Below are positions 27,309 through 36,120 of a stretch of 64,000 nucleotides of DNA, in pieces. A model generated the notes under the pieces. That model was not told the DNA's origin. It saw only the letters and a list, made by a program, of their open reading frames with translations, and ran no database searches. Source of the stretch: Bacteroidota bacterium. GTDB taxonomy: Bacteria; Bacteroidota; Bacteroidia; Chitinophagales; Chitinophagaceae. Position 1 is the stretch's first letter. Every line of letters starts with the position of its first letter. Location of the stretch: NCBI GenBank assembly GCA_005884665.1, contig VBAT01000014.1, positions 153,483 through 217,482 of the forward strand. Direction: 5' to 3'. The translations under genes and the position numbers were made by a program.

Positions 27309-28532
27309 GTGAAAATTTTCCGGCATGTTTATATCTATTTCATTTCGTATTTCTTTAATGCGGCACTGTCTTTTCTGACCATTTCGTTGTTGACGCACAA
27401 GCTGGAACCCCGGGATTATGGCATTATCAACCTCTACAGTGCTTTTATCGTTTTGCTGACACCCTTTATTAGCGGAGGCATTTTTTATCCTATTTCGATC
27501 GAATACTATAAGAAAAGCAGGGAAGAGTACCAGCAGTTTTTTACGAGTGCACAGGTCATACCGCTGCTTAGCCTTATTTTTTTTACACTTGTTTGTACTC
27601 TTTTCCGGCAACCGATCGCCGGTTTTTTACGGGTGACATCGACATGGGTGATCGTCTTACCCATGACAGTATGGTGGATAATGAACAATGAAATAACCAT
27701 GATGATGTGCAGGATCAGGAACAAGCCCTGGGCGTTCACCATTTTTTCCACCGGTAAAAACCTGCTCGAGATCCTGCTGACCATCGGGTTGGTAGTTGTA
27801 TTGAGCTGGGGTTGGCAGGGACGTCTTCTTTCGGCGGTGATAGCTCCTGTAGCACTCGGTTTGTTCTCCATCTACCTGTTTTATCGCTGGCATTTTATTG
27901 CAAAAACGGTTGTATGGAAACAGGTGCAACAGATTGCGTGGGTTAGTGTGCCGTTTATTTTCGAACGCCTCACCATTTTTGTTCTCGCCAATTCGGATAA
28001 ATATTTTATAGACAAGTTCGATCTCAAAAGCACCGGGCAGGTCGGTCTTTATAGTGTAGGTGCACAGATAGCCACCATTGTAAGCCTTGTGATCTTATCG
28101 ATGAATGCGGCTTACCAGCCCTATGTTTTTCAAAACCTGGCGAACAAGAATAACGAGAAGGTGAGGAAAAGCACCTGGATGTACATAGGCGGGGCAGCCC
28201 TGATGATAGTAGGCCTGTTCCTGGCGATGCCGCTGCTTTTTCGTTTTTTTATCGGCGATCAGTTCAGTGGCGCCCGCGTATTTGCCTATTATCTCAGCGG
28301 CGCCTATTTTATGTGGGCCATCTACAATGCATTCTTAGCCTACCTGCTTTTTCATGGAAAGAACAGGCTTATCCTTTACTTATCGGTAGCCGGAATGACG
28401 CTTTCGATTTTATTAAACTTCTTTATGGTACCTCGATACGGTGCATATGGAGCAGCTGTGACAAGTATTATCACCTATACATTTATGGCTTTGCTTGCCG
28501 TGATCAGCGCCTGGAAATATCTAAAAAAATGA
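27309..28532 (+). CDS. Second Wzx-like polysaccharide flippase
   Basis: A 407-aa polytopic protein of the polysaccharide biosynthesis/MATE-like superfamily with about 12 helices (start GTG 27309). The conserved N-terminal FNAALSFLTISLLTHKL and DYGIINLYSAFIVLL fit family flippases. It is not a close copy of the one at 24817, so it is a separate transporter and not a recent duplication. Two flippases in one locus suggest two lipid-linked substrates or a composite locus. Confidence 0.85.
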   Translation: MKIFRHVYIYFISYFFNAALSFLTISLLTHKLEPRDYGIINLYSAFIVLLTPFISGGIFYPISIEYYKKSREEYQQFFTSAQVIPLLSLIFFTLVCTLFRQPIAGFLRVTSTWVIVLPMTVWWIMNNEITMMMCRIRNKPWAFTIFSTGKNLLEILLTIGLVVVLSWGWQGRLLSAVIAPVALGLFSIYLFYRWHFIAKTVVWKQVQQIAWVSVPFIFERLTIFVLANSDKYFIDKFDLKSTGQVGLYSVGAQIATIVSLVILSMNAAYQPYVFQNLANKNNEKVRKSTWMYIGGAALMIVGLFLAMPLLFRFFIGDQFSGARVFAYYLSGAYFMWAIYNAFLAYLLFHGKNRLILYLSVAGMTLSILLNFFMVPRYGAYGAAVTSIITYTFMALLAVISAWKYLKK

Positions 28533-28542
28533 AGGGCAAGTA

Positions 28543-29640
28543 ATGAGGGATAAAAAAGTACTTATAATCCTGGACGATCTGAGTGGCGGTGGAGCAGAGC
28601 GGATCTTTGTAAATATCGCCAACGAATTTATCTCGCAGGGCATCGATACAGAATTCCTCCTCGGGCAAAAAAAAGGTGTTTACTTCGATATCCTGGAAAA
28701 AAGCATCGTCGTGCATGACCTGGACGCAAAAAGTTTTTATGACTATATCAAAAAGCTACGATCTTTCTTAAAGGGTAAACCCTATACCCATATTTTTACG
28801 GCGACTCATTATATAAGCTCGGCTGCTGTGCTGGCCAAAAAGAGATTAAAACACACGGCAAAGATCCTGGCAACATTACACTATAATCTTCCTTACCAAT
28901 TAAGTATTCTGCGGTTGCCGCAACGGCTATGGATGAAATACCTCAATGGTTTTTTTCTTAAACGGGCCGACGAAGTCATAGCGGTCAGCCAGGGTGTGGC
29001 CGAAGGATTTCAAAAGGGTACAGGAATAAAACGACCCGATATCAAAGTAATTTACAACCCAGTGTTCGACGACTCGATTTATGAAAAGGCAGCGGAAGAT
29101 GTCGCCAATCCTGTCTTTAACAACGGGAAGAAAACTCTTATCTATGTCGGCCGCTTCGCGGAACAAAAAAATCCGGCCCTGCTGGTAAAAGCGTTTCAGT
29201 TGGTACTGAAGGAACGGAACGACATTCAGTTGCTGATGATCGGTCAGGGCGGACTGGAGCCTGAGATAAAAAAAATGATCAGGGACCTGCAGCTCGAAGA
29301 CAATATTCATCTCCCGGGATTTCAAAAAAATCCTTTTGCGTACATCGCCCGCAGCAATCTGTTCGTTCTTTCTTCTATTTATGAAGGTTTGCCCACTGTA
29401 TTGATCGAAGCTCTGGCATTGGGTATAAATGTAGTAAGTACCGACTGCCCCAATGGCCCCGATGAAATCCTCGGGCAGGGCGTTTATGGATGGCTCGCGG
29501 AGAATAATGATGCCGATTCCCTCGCCAGCGCCATAAAGAATGCACTGGCAAATCCAAAAAAACCTTTTCTTTTGAAGGAAAGGGCCATGTATTTCCATAA
29601 AAAAAATATCATACCAGAGTATTTAAATCTTCTCAATTAA
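28543..29640 (+). CDS. Glycosyltransferase family 4
   Basis: A 365-aa GT-B enzyme with GGGAERIFVNIANEF near 13-27, LIYVGRFAEQKNPALLVKAF near 200-219, and SSIYEGLPTVLIEALALG near 276-293, a textbook GT4 donor site. SILRLPQRLWMKYL is a likely membrane-contact helix. The stop overlaps the next start (TAATG at 29638-29642), indicating translational coupling to the methyltransferase. Confidence 0.93.
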   Translation: MRDKKVLIILDDLSGGGAERIFVNIANEFISQGIDTEFLLGQKKGVYFDILEKSIVVHDLDAKSFYDYIKKLRSFLKGKPYTHIFTATHYISSAAVLAKKRLKHTAKILATLHYNLPYQLSILRLPQRLWMKYLNGFFLKRADEVIAVSQGVAEGFQKGTGIKRPDIKVIYNPVFDDSIYEKAAEDVANPVFNNGKKTLIYVGRFAEQKNPALLVKAFQLVLKERNDIQLLMIGQGGLEPEIKKMIRDLQLEDNIHLPGFQKNPFAYIARSNLFVLSSIYEGLPTVLIEALALGINVVSTDCPNGPDEILGQGVYGWLAENNDADSLASAIKNALANPKKPFLLKERAMYFHKKNIIPEYLNLLN

Positions 29641-30569
29641 TGGAAAGCAAAACCGCCTGTCTTTTTTGCGGATCGACGAATACCAGGGAATCTTTCTACC
29701 CGGAAGTGAGATTTAATAACCGGGTCTTTGTATACCAGGAGTGCAGGAACTGCAGGCTGAACTTTAATGATCCTTTGCTGAATGGCGATGATTATAATGC
29801 CCTATACCCGCTCGAATATCACGATGAGTTCTATTTCAAGATAAAGAAAGACTACAGCAAACAGCTTTTCATTGTAAAAAAATACGAAGACATCAAATCT
29901 GTTGTTGACTATGGTTGCGGCGATGCGGGCCTGCTGGATGTACTTTCACGGAATGGTTATTTGTGTACCGGCGTTGAATATAGTAGCTCGTTGGTGGAAC
30001 GACTCAAAAAGCAATACCCGGCTATCCGTTTTTATACCGTGGAAGAATTCAGCCGTCAACCCGACAGGTATGACTGTATTCACCTTGGCGATGTGCTGGA
30101 ACATATGACTAATCCTAATCAAACCATCCAGGATCTCCGGGGAAAGCTGAATGAAAACGGTTATCTATTTGTAGAAGGACCCATTGAACACAATACCTCG
30201 CTGGCCTATGGTTTCAGGAAGATGATCTTCAAAATACGAAAGAGACTGCAGCCTGGGAGACAGGTGGATGGCCGTCCCTATCACACATTTTTAGCCAACA
30301 GGAAAAACCAGCAGGACATGCTGGAAAAAAATTTATTGACCAGGCGATATTTTAAAATATATGAAACGGGTTGGCCTTTTCCCGAGAAGATCAAAGATTG
30401 CACGAGCATAAAGAAGACCCTGGAATATATTATCGCGCAGGTATCCATTTTCGGTTCCTTGTTTTTCCCCGCGGCAGGCAACAGGTTTTATTATATAGGG
30501 CAGGTAAAATCCAAAGGAAATAAGAACCAAGAACCAAACTTCAAGAACCAAATAAATTCGAAATTGTAA
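29640..30569 (+). CDS. Methyltransferase with N-terminal zinc-ribbon
   Basis: A 309-aa class I methyltransferase preceded by a putative zinc site C7-x2-C10...C35-x2-C38, a layout common to sugar C-methyltransferase-like and related proteins. Motif I VVDYGCGDAGLLDVL is near 88-102 and HLGDVLEHM near 144-152. The last about 15 residues (KNQEPNFKNQINSKL) are encoded by repeat copy B, so the natural C-terminus appears to have been replaced or extended by the repeat. Confidence 0.85.
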   Translation: MESKTACLFCGSTNTRESFYPEVRFNNRVFVYQECRNCRLNFNDPLLNGDDYNALYPLEYHDEFYFKIKKDYSKQLFIVKKYEDIKSVVDYGCGDAGLLDVLSRNGYLCTGVEYSSSLVERLKKQYPAIRFYTVEEFSRQPDRYDCIHLGDVLEHMTNPNQTIQDLRGKLNENGYLFVEGPIEHNTSLAYGFRKMIFKIRKRLQPGRQVDGRPYHTFLANRKNQQDMLEKNLLTRRYFKIYETGWPFPEKIKDCTSIKKTLEYIIAQVSIFGSLFFPAAGNRFYYIGQVKSKGNKNQEPNFKNQINSKL

Positions 30570-30750
30570 AACCGAAATTCGAAAAAAGGGCATCGGATCA
30601 TTCGGTGTTGGTCTTAATATTGGTGCTTTTTTTGAATTCCCCCCATAAACTAATGGCAGAAAGAAATTAAAACTAAAAACATCTTGCCAGAAGCTGCCCG
30701 ACAATCATTTCGGATTTTCAATTTCTTATTTCGAATTTTTTTGGTTCTTG
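30542..30750. repeat. CAAGAACC/GGTTCTTG element, copy B
   Basis: Starts with CAAGAACCAAATAAATTCG and ends with a TTTTTTTGGTTCTTG right end; extra half-sites lie just outside at 30528 and 30764. The interior segment GAAGCTGCCCGACAATCATT is nearly identical to part of copy C, while the segment around 30585-30640 resembles copy A, so copies are mosaic. The left end lies within the coding end of the methyltransferase. Confidence 0.85.
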
Positions 30751-30782
30751 TTTCTTGAAATTTGGTTCTTTTTTTTAAAATC

Positions 30783-31919
30783 ATGGATCGGAAAAGAGTT
30801 CTAATTTATTATCCTCCAAATAAACGGTCGATCGCTATTGAGACGCTGTGCAGGTCGGTGATTGAAGCAGGCCATGAACTGCTCGTTCTTACACTGACTG
30901 AAAAAGGACCATTCCACGATATATTGGAAAAAAGAGGGATTAAAACCTATTCACATGTTTTGCTACGGGGTCCATGGAATTATTTTATCAGGCAGGCGAA
31001 ATATCTCCGGAAATTTTGCAAACAGCACGAGGTTGATGTTGTCTGGAGTCATTTACAGGAAGGCAATATTATCGCTGTAATGGCAAGACCTTTTATGAAA
31101 GCAAAGCTGGTAACATTCAGACATCATGCTGAATCGGCTTTTTATGCTGAATATGGAGAAAAATTCGGGATGAAAAGAAACCAGAATGAGGTTTTCTTTG
31201 ATAAGGTCATTAACCGGTTTTCGCCAAGGATCGTTGTGCCTTCTTCCGGGGTTTGGTATGGCATGGAAAAATATGAGAAATGCAATATGAATAAAGTGGT
31301 ATTACTGCCATACATCTATGATTTTTCAGCTTATCCCAAACCAGATCAGGAAAAAGTAAAGCAGCTGCGATGCCACTATTCGTGCAGCCTGTTATTGATC
31401 ATGGTTAGCCGGATGGTAGCGTCCAAACAGCATATGCCGGTCTTTGAAATTGTAAAAAAACTGGTAGATGAAGGTTTGTCCATAAAGATGATTGTCATGG
31501 ATGATGGTGACTTGCGTCCTGGACTGGAAAAATTCATTCAGAAGAATAATTTGAAGGGCCATATTGACCTGGTCGGATACAGAGAAGATTTCGTGAATTA
31601 TATGTCTGCCGCAGACATGCTGATCCATCCTTCAGTGACGGAAGCAAGCAACAACGTAGTAAAAGAAATGGGACTGCTGGAAAAAGCGGTCGCTGTTTGC
31701 CGGAATGTCGGCGATTTCAATGATTATATATCGGAAGAGCGCAATGGATATTTTTTAGACAACGACGATCTTGGTCCAACCATTGAGTCCGCTATCCGGG
31801 ATGCTTATCATAGCCCCGATAAATTGAAAAGATTCGGGCAGGAACTAAAGAAAGATGTGTTCCTGCATTTCAGCGATTCGGCAGAGAACAGGGGAAGAGT
31901 ATTGCAGCTGCTGCAATAA
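30783..31919 (+). CDS. Glycosyltransferase family 4
   Basis: A 378-aa GT-B enzyme beginning at ATG 30783 (MDRKRVLIYYPPNKRS). A TTG at 30762 lies within repeat-derived sequence and is not preferred. LLIMVSRMVASKQHMPVFEI is the interdomain block and HPSVTEASNNVVKEMGLLEK near 284-303 is the donor site, with E-x7-E spacing. It stands between two repeat-rich gaps. Confidence 0.88.
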   Translation: MDRKRVLIYYPPNKRSIAIETLCRSVIEAGHELLVLTLTEKGPFHDILEKRGIKTYSHVLLRGPWNYFIRQAKYLRKFCKQHEVDVVWSHLQEGNIIAVMARPFMKAKLVTFRHHAESAFYAEYGEKFGMKRNQNEVFFDKVINRFSPRIVVPSSGVWYGMEKYEKCNMNKVVLLPYIYDFSAYPKPDQEKVKQLRCHYSCSLLLIMVSRMVASKQHMPVFEIVKKLVDEGLSIKMIVMDDGDLRPGLEKFIQKNNLKGHIDLVGYREDFVNYMSAADMLIHPSVTEASNNVVKEMGLLEKAVAVCRNVGDFNDYISEERNGYFLDNDDLGPTIESAIRDAYHSPDKLKRFGQELKKDVFLHFSDSAENRGRVLQLLQ

Positions 31920-31953
31920 AGTTTCGTGACCATCCACGGCATAGCGGTTTTTT

Positions 31954-32056
31954 GCCACGGATACACAGGTGGCGATAGAGCGAGAAACAGAAAGAGAGCT
32001 GAGGAAACAACATCGCTCTCTCCGCTCTCTACCTCCGCAGTTTTTTTATCCGTGAC
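31954..32056. repeat. GCCACGGATA...TATCCGTGAC inverted-repeat element
   Basis: Left end GCCACGGATA pairs with right end TATCCGTGAC (9 of 10). The interior is rich in GAGAG and CTCTCTCC tracts that pair with each other. It belongs to the same loose family as 48730-48899, 49797-49893 and 59321-59369. The rest of the 332-base gap at 31920-32251 holds an open frame (31926-32210) with no family likeness and I see no convincing gene there. Confidence 0.65.
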
Positions 32057-32251
32057 AATACCATGCTTTCTGCCCGGGAATAAAGATGTGGTGATGGTAA
32101 AAATTCTTCGGGAAGATACAGGTGGCGATCGGAAAATCCCGAATTGGGCTTACGTGATTGTACACGATTTTTTGCTGGCAGAAGGATTTATAGCCAATTA
32201 TTCAAAATAAGAGAGGGTCTTGCATAGTTTTACAGGTGAATTCGTATCCGT

Positions 32252-33142
32252 ATGCAAAACCACCTTGTTTCTATTATTATACCTGCGTATAATGCTGCTC
32301 TTTACATTGAAGAAACCATCCAATCTATTTATCAACAATCTCACCAGGCCTGGGAAGTAATTATTGTCAATGATGGATCTACGGACAGGACTGCGGAAAT
32401 CATTAAATCATTTAAGGATCCAAGGGTTCAATGTATCACTCAGAAAAATGCGGGTGTGGCGGCTGCGCGGAACAAAGGACTACATTTTGCAAAAGGCGAA
32501 TTCGTTGTCTTTTTTGATGCCGATGATATCATGACCCCTGAATTTTTGATCGAAAGGGTAAAGGCACTTGTAGGCGATATTAAAATTGGATATGTAGGTG
32601 GAATGGTCGAGACTTTCCCGGTGAACACAAAAATAAAAAGGGCGGCAGCTTCAGACCCGGTAAATGAAATACTCTTTTTCAATGCCTCTTTTGCAACTGT
32701 TCCGTCCAATTATATGTTCAGGAAAAAAATATTGATAGATAACGATATCAAATTCAACAGGGAGCTTAGCAGCAGCGCCGACCGGTTTTTTATCCTGGAA
32801 GTGTCAAGGATTACCCGGGGAAAGAACCTGGCAGGCGAGAATGGAAAGCTGTTATACCGTTTTACCAGCCAGAGCATGTCGAACAATGTAACGCCCGGGC
32901 TGATCATGGACAATGAAAAATTTTATTACGAGTTAAAACGGAAAAACCTCCTGCCAGAGGGAAAAGTGCAAAAATTCAAAAGCTTTTATTTCCTTTCACT
33001 GGCAAAAGGTTTTGGACTGGTGAAACACTGGAAAAGAGTGTTGAAATACCTGGTGATGTCGTTTGTCAATCATCCTGTTTTTTTTGCAATAAGTTTTGGA
33101 AAAAGTATCAAGACATTCCCTGGTTCCAGGGAACTGAAATAA
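32252..33142 (+). CDS. Glycosyltransferase family 2
   Basis: A 296-aa GT-A enzyme: VSIIIPAYNAALYIEETIQS at 5-24, VNDGSTDRT near 37-45, RNKGLHFAKGEFVVFFDADD with the metal-binding DADD near residues 89-92. SSADRFFILEVSR corresponds to the acidic base region near 176-188. It starts after a repeat-bearing gap, so it may head a new transcript. Confidence 0.92.
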   Translation: MQNHLVSIIIPAYNAALYIEETIQSIYQQSHQAWEVIIVNDGSTDRTAEIIKSFKDPRVQCITQKNAGVAAARNKGLHFAKGEFVVFFDADDIMTPEFLIERVKALVGDIKIGYVGGMVETFPVNTKIKRAAASDPVNEILFFNASFATVPSNYMFRKKILIDNDIKFNRELSSSADRFFILEVSRITRGKNLAGENGKLLYRFTSQSMSNNVTPGLIMDNEKFYYELKRKNLLPEGKVQKFKSFYFLSLAKGFGLVKHWKRVLKYLVMSFVNHPVFFAISFGKSIKTFPGSRELK

Positions 33143-33191
33143 AATGATCCTGTTTCTTTCTCCGTACCTGTTTTAAATAGCTTTTTATTTT

Positions 33192-33944
33192 ATGTCATCA
33201 GAAAGACAACCTGTAGAATCAGCCGGCCGCTGGTGGGGTGAACATATACATAGGTACAACGAAGCATTACAGCATATTAATCCCAGCGATATTGTGCTTG
33301 ATATAGCCTGCGGCACCGGTTTTGGTACCGATATCATTGCTGGTAAAACGAAGGGTAAAGTGGTTGGTGGAGATATTTCCGCTGATGCTATAGCAGAGTG
33401 CAAAAACAATTGGAATCAGCCTAACCTCGACTTCAAAGTGCTGGATGGTACTCAACTGGCTTTCCCGGATCATTATTTCGATAAGATCGTTTCTTTTGAA
33501 ACAATCGAGCATACAGGTCAATATAGGCAAATGGTAGCTGAATTTGCCCGCGTGCTGAAGCCCGGCGGCATGTTGATTTTGTCCACACCCAACCGCGAGG
33601 TCATGAGTCCCGATGGGAATATTTTGAATCCTTACCATATACAGGAGTTCACTTACGATGAACTGAAGCAATTGCTTGAATCTTCGTTTTCGCGTGTACA
33701 AATGACAGGTCAGCGTTACAGGCGTTACGATAAAAAATCTTTTCGCCGAAGCGCAGGCAAACTGTTCGAGAAATTATTTCTTAGTTTCGGCATTCGTAAG
33801 CTTCCGTATAGCTGGAGAAGCGGGTTCATGAAAGCTTTTTTTGGCTATCCGCTATACCCGCAGGAAACGGATTTTACATTGGAAAAAGAGGTGCTGCGGA
33901 TAAAAGGAGAGTGCCCGGTACAATTCGCCATATGCCAGAAATGA
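33192..33944 (+). CDS. SAM-dependent methyltransferase
   Basis: A 250-aa class I methyltransferase: VLDIACGTGFGTDIIAGK near 33-50, VVGGDISADAI near 56-66, IVSFETIEHTGQY near 100-112 and LSTPNREVMSPDGN near 135-148. The N-terminal SAGRWWGEHIHRYNEAL helix is of the Methyltransf_11 type found in glycan clusters. Target unknown. Confidence 0.87.
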   Translation: MSSERQPVESAGRWWGEHIHRYNEALQHINPSDIVLDIACGTGFGTDIIAGKTKGKVVGGDISADAIAECKNNWNQPNLDFKVLDGTQLAFPDHYFDKIVSFETIEHTGQYRQMVAEFARVLKPGGMLILSTPNREVMSPDGNILNPYHIQEFTYDELKQLLESSFSRVQMTGQRYRRYDKKSFRRSAGKLFEKLFLSFGIRKLPYSWRSGFMKAFFGYPLYPQETDFTLEKEVLRIKGECPVQFAICQK

Positions 33945-33983
33945 TGATCGCAGCTCTTAAAAAATCTAAAACAATCTGATCGC

Positions 33984-34916
33984 ATGAAAATACTAATAAC
34001 AGGAGGTGCAGGTTTTGTCGGTTCTTCGCTCGCCGATTCCCTGCTACAGAAAAGAAACTATGAAATAGTCCTTGCGGATAACCTGCTTACCGGCAGGATG
34101 GAAAACCTGCCGCAACATCCGAATTGCCGTTTTATAAAATGCGATGTCAATAATTATAATGATATAGCTGCCATCTGCCTGGCTTTCCGTTTCGACTATG
34201 TCTTTCATTATGCTGCCGTGGTCGGTGTGAAGCGCACACTCGAAAACCCGGTGATGGTATTGAATGACCTGCAGGGCATAAAAAATGTACTGGACCTTTG
34301 CAAGAATACCGGGGTGAAAAGGGTCTTCTTTTCTTCCTCATCAGAAGTGTATGGAGAACCCGTGCAATTACCCCAGCATGAACATACCACGCCACTGAAT
34401 TCAAGGCTTCCCTATGCAGTCATAAAGAATGTTGGTGAATCATTTTGCCGGTCTTATTACCAGGAGTACGGGCTTGAGTATACTTTATTCCGGTTCTTTA
34501 ATACATACGGACCCAAGCAAAGCTCCGACTTCGTTATATCAAAGTTCATTGATGCGGCCCTGAAAGGAAAAGATATTACGATCTATGGCGATGGTTTGCA
34601 GACACGTACATTTTGCTACATAAAGGATAATGCGGATGCCTGCATCAGCACACTGGAAAATCCTGTATTCATTAATGATGTAGTGAATATTGGCAACGAC
34701 GAAACCTACACTGTCATCGACCTGGCTTCGCTCATTGTCGAGCTAACGGGTTCCGATTCCAAAATTGTTCACCTTCCTCCATTGCCCGAAGGAGATATGA
34801 CACGCCGGCAACCCGACATTTCAAATATGAAACAGTTGCTCAACCGGCCCTTTACTGCACTACACGAAGGACTTTTAAAAGTTATTGAAAGCAGGAGACA
34901 ACTGGTTCTCGCTTAA
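33984..34916 (+). CDS. NAD-dependent SDR, UDP-glucuronate decarboxylase-like
   Basis: A 310-aa extended SDR. GGAGFVGSS is at 7-15, FSSSSEVYGEP near 116-126, and the Tyr/Lys pair is in LPYAVIKN near 140-147. The C-terminal half (FNTYGPKQSSDFVISKFID, IYGDGLQTRTFCYI, RRQPDI) resembles UXS-type decarboxylases more than GalE. It could make UDP-xylose-type or related sugars, but the reaction is an inference. GalE follows 8 bases later. Confidence 0.8.
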   Translation: MKILITGGAGFVGSSLADSLLQKRNYEIVLADNLLTGRMENLPQHPNCRFIKCDVNNYNDIAAICLAFRFDYVFHYAAVVGVKRTLENPVMVLNDLQGIKNVLDLCKNTGVKRVFFSSSSEVYGEPVQLPQHEHTTPLNSRLPYAVIKNVGESFCRSYYQEYGLEYTLFRFFNTYGPKQSSDFVISKFIDAALKGKDITIYGDGLQTRTFCYIKDNADACISTLENPVFINDVVNIGNDETYTVIDLASLIVELTGSDSKIVHLPPLPEGDMTRRQPDISNMKQLLNRPFTALHEGLLKVIESRRQLVLA

Positions 34917-34924
34917 AAAAATCT

Positions 34925-35944
34925 ATGCCTACAATATTAGTCACCGGCGGTTGTGGATATATAGGATCTCACACGATCGTCGATCTCGTTAAAAACGGGT
35001 ATGATGTTATTTCCATAGATAACAATTCACGCTCAACTACCCGGTTACTGGAAGGAGCCAGGAAAATAACGGGACAGGAAATAATCAATTATACGATCGA
35101 TCTCTGCGATTTTGAAGCCACACGAAAGGTATTCCAGCAACATGAGATACATGGGATCATTCATTTTGCCGCTTTTAAATCGGTTGATGAATCGGTACTG
35201 ATGCCGCTTGCCTATTTCCAGAATAATCTTACTTCCCAGATCAATATCCTGGGTTGTGCCGAAGAGTTCAAGGTGCCCTGGTTTGTGTTTTCTTCCTCGT
35301 GCAGCGTATACGGCAATGCTGATATAATTCCTGTTACGGAAGAAACGCCATTGAAAAAGGCTGAATCGCCGTATGGCAGGACCAAGCAAATCGGTGAGGA
35401 TATGATCATGGATCTGGCAAAAGTTTCTGCCACACGATTTATATTATTACGGTATTTCAATCCTACCGGCGCTCACCCATCCGGCATTATCGGTGAGGTT
35501 CCGTTTGGCAGGCCATCTAATCTTGTTCCAGCCATTACACAGTTCGCCGCGGGCAAATTACCTGCGCTTAAAGTCTATGGCGACGACTACGACACCCGGG
35601 ACGGTTCCTGTATTCGGGATTTTGTGCATGTCAGCGATATTGCACATGCTCACACTTTAGCCATAGGATTTCTTGCTGCCAAAACGGGCAAATCCGCCTG
35701 CGAAGTCTTTAACCTTGGTACAGGAAATGGAGTAACTGTGCTTGAAGCGATCGGGGCATTTGAACGCGTGACGGGAATAAAGCTTGGTTACAGTATTGCA
35801 GAAAGAAGGACCGGAGATATTGTAGCCGTTTATGCAAATAACGATAAAGCCAGGAAATTGCTTAACTGGTCACCGGAGTTTACCCTGGACGATATGATGA
35901 GAACAGCATGGAACTGGGAGCTAGTCCTAAGTAAAACTTCTTAG
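34925..35944 (+). CDS. galE: UDP-glucose 4-epimerase
   Basis: A 339-aa canonical GalE that interconverts UDP-glucose and UDP-galactose. GGCGYIGSH is at 8-16, VFSSSCSVYG at 121-130 has the catalytic Ser, and the Y150-xxx-K154 pair is in SPYGRTK. RYFNPTGAHPSG and CIRDFVHVSDIAHAH are GalE hallmarks. It is the last gene before a 176-base gap, so it probably ends this transcription unit, although no clear hairpin terminator is seen. Confidence 0.96.
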   Translation: MPTILVTGGCGYIGSHTIVDLVKNGYDVISIDNNSRSTTRLLEGARKITGQEIINYTIDLCDFEATRKVFQQHEIHGIIHFAAFKSVDESVLMPLAYFQNNLTSQINILGCAEEFKVPWFVFSSSCSVYGNADIIPVTEETPLKKAESPYGRTKQIGEDMIMDLAKVSATRFILLRYFNPTGAHPSGIIGEVPFGRPSNLVPAITQFAAGKLPALKVYGDDYDTRDGSCIRDFVHVSDIAHAHTLAIGFLAAKTGKSACEVFNLGTGNGVTVLEAIGAFERVTGIKLGYSIAERRTGDIVAVYANNDKARKLLNWSPEFTLDDMMRTAWNWELVLSKTS

Positions 35945-36120
35945 ATCCAGTCTCGTTCGACAGTAAAATTACCTGGTAGATCGAAGAACCACCTCAGGCT
36001 GATGGGAACATTTGCGCAATTTTAATCTGATTCTAAATCAGTTAATTGTATTTATAGGTTTTTTTTTATGAATTTTGCTCGAATCGAAACAAAGCCAATA
36101 TCCACCTAAAATTCGACCGG

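Noticed and set aside
31926..32210. 94-aa open frame between a GT4 and a GT2 gene
   Set aside because: It runs through a GCCACGGATA inverted-repeat element and has low-complexity, repeat-like sequence with no family likeness.
35945..36120. Small ORF around 36075-36260 ahead of the transglutaminase-like gene
   Set aside because: It overlaps the real gene in another frame, and shows no recognisable protein features.
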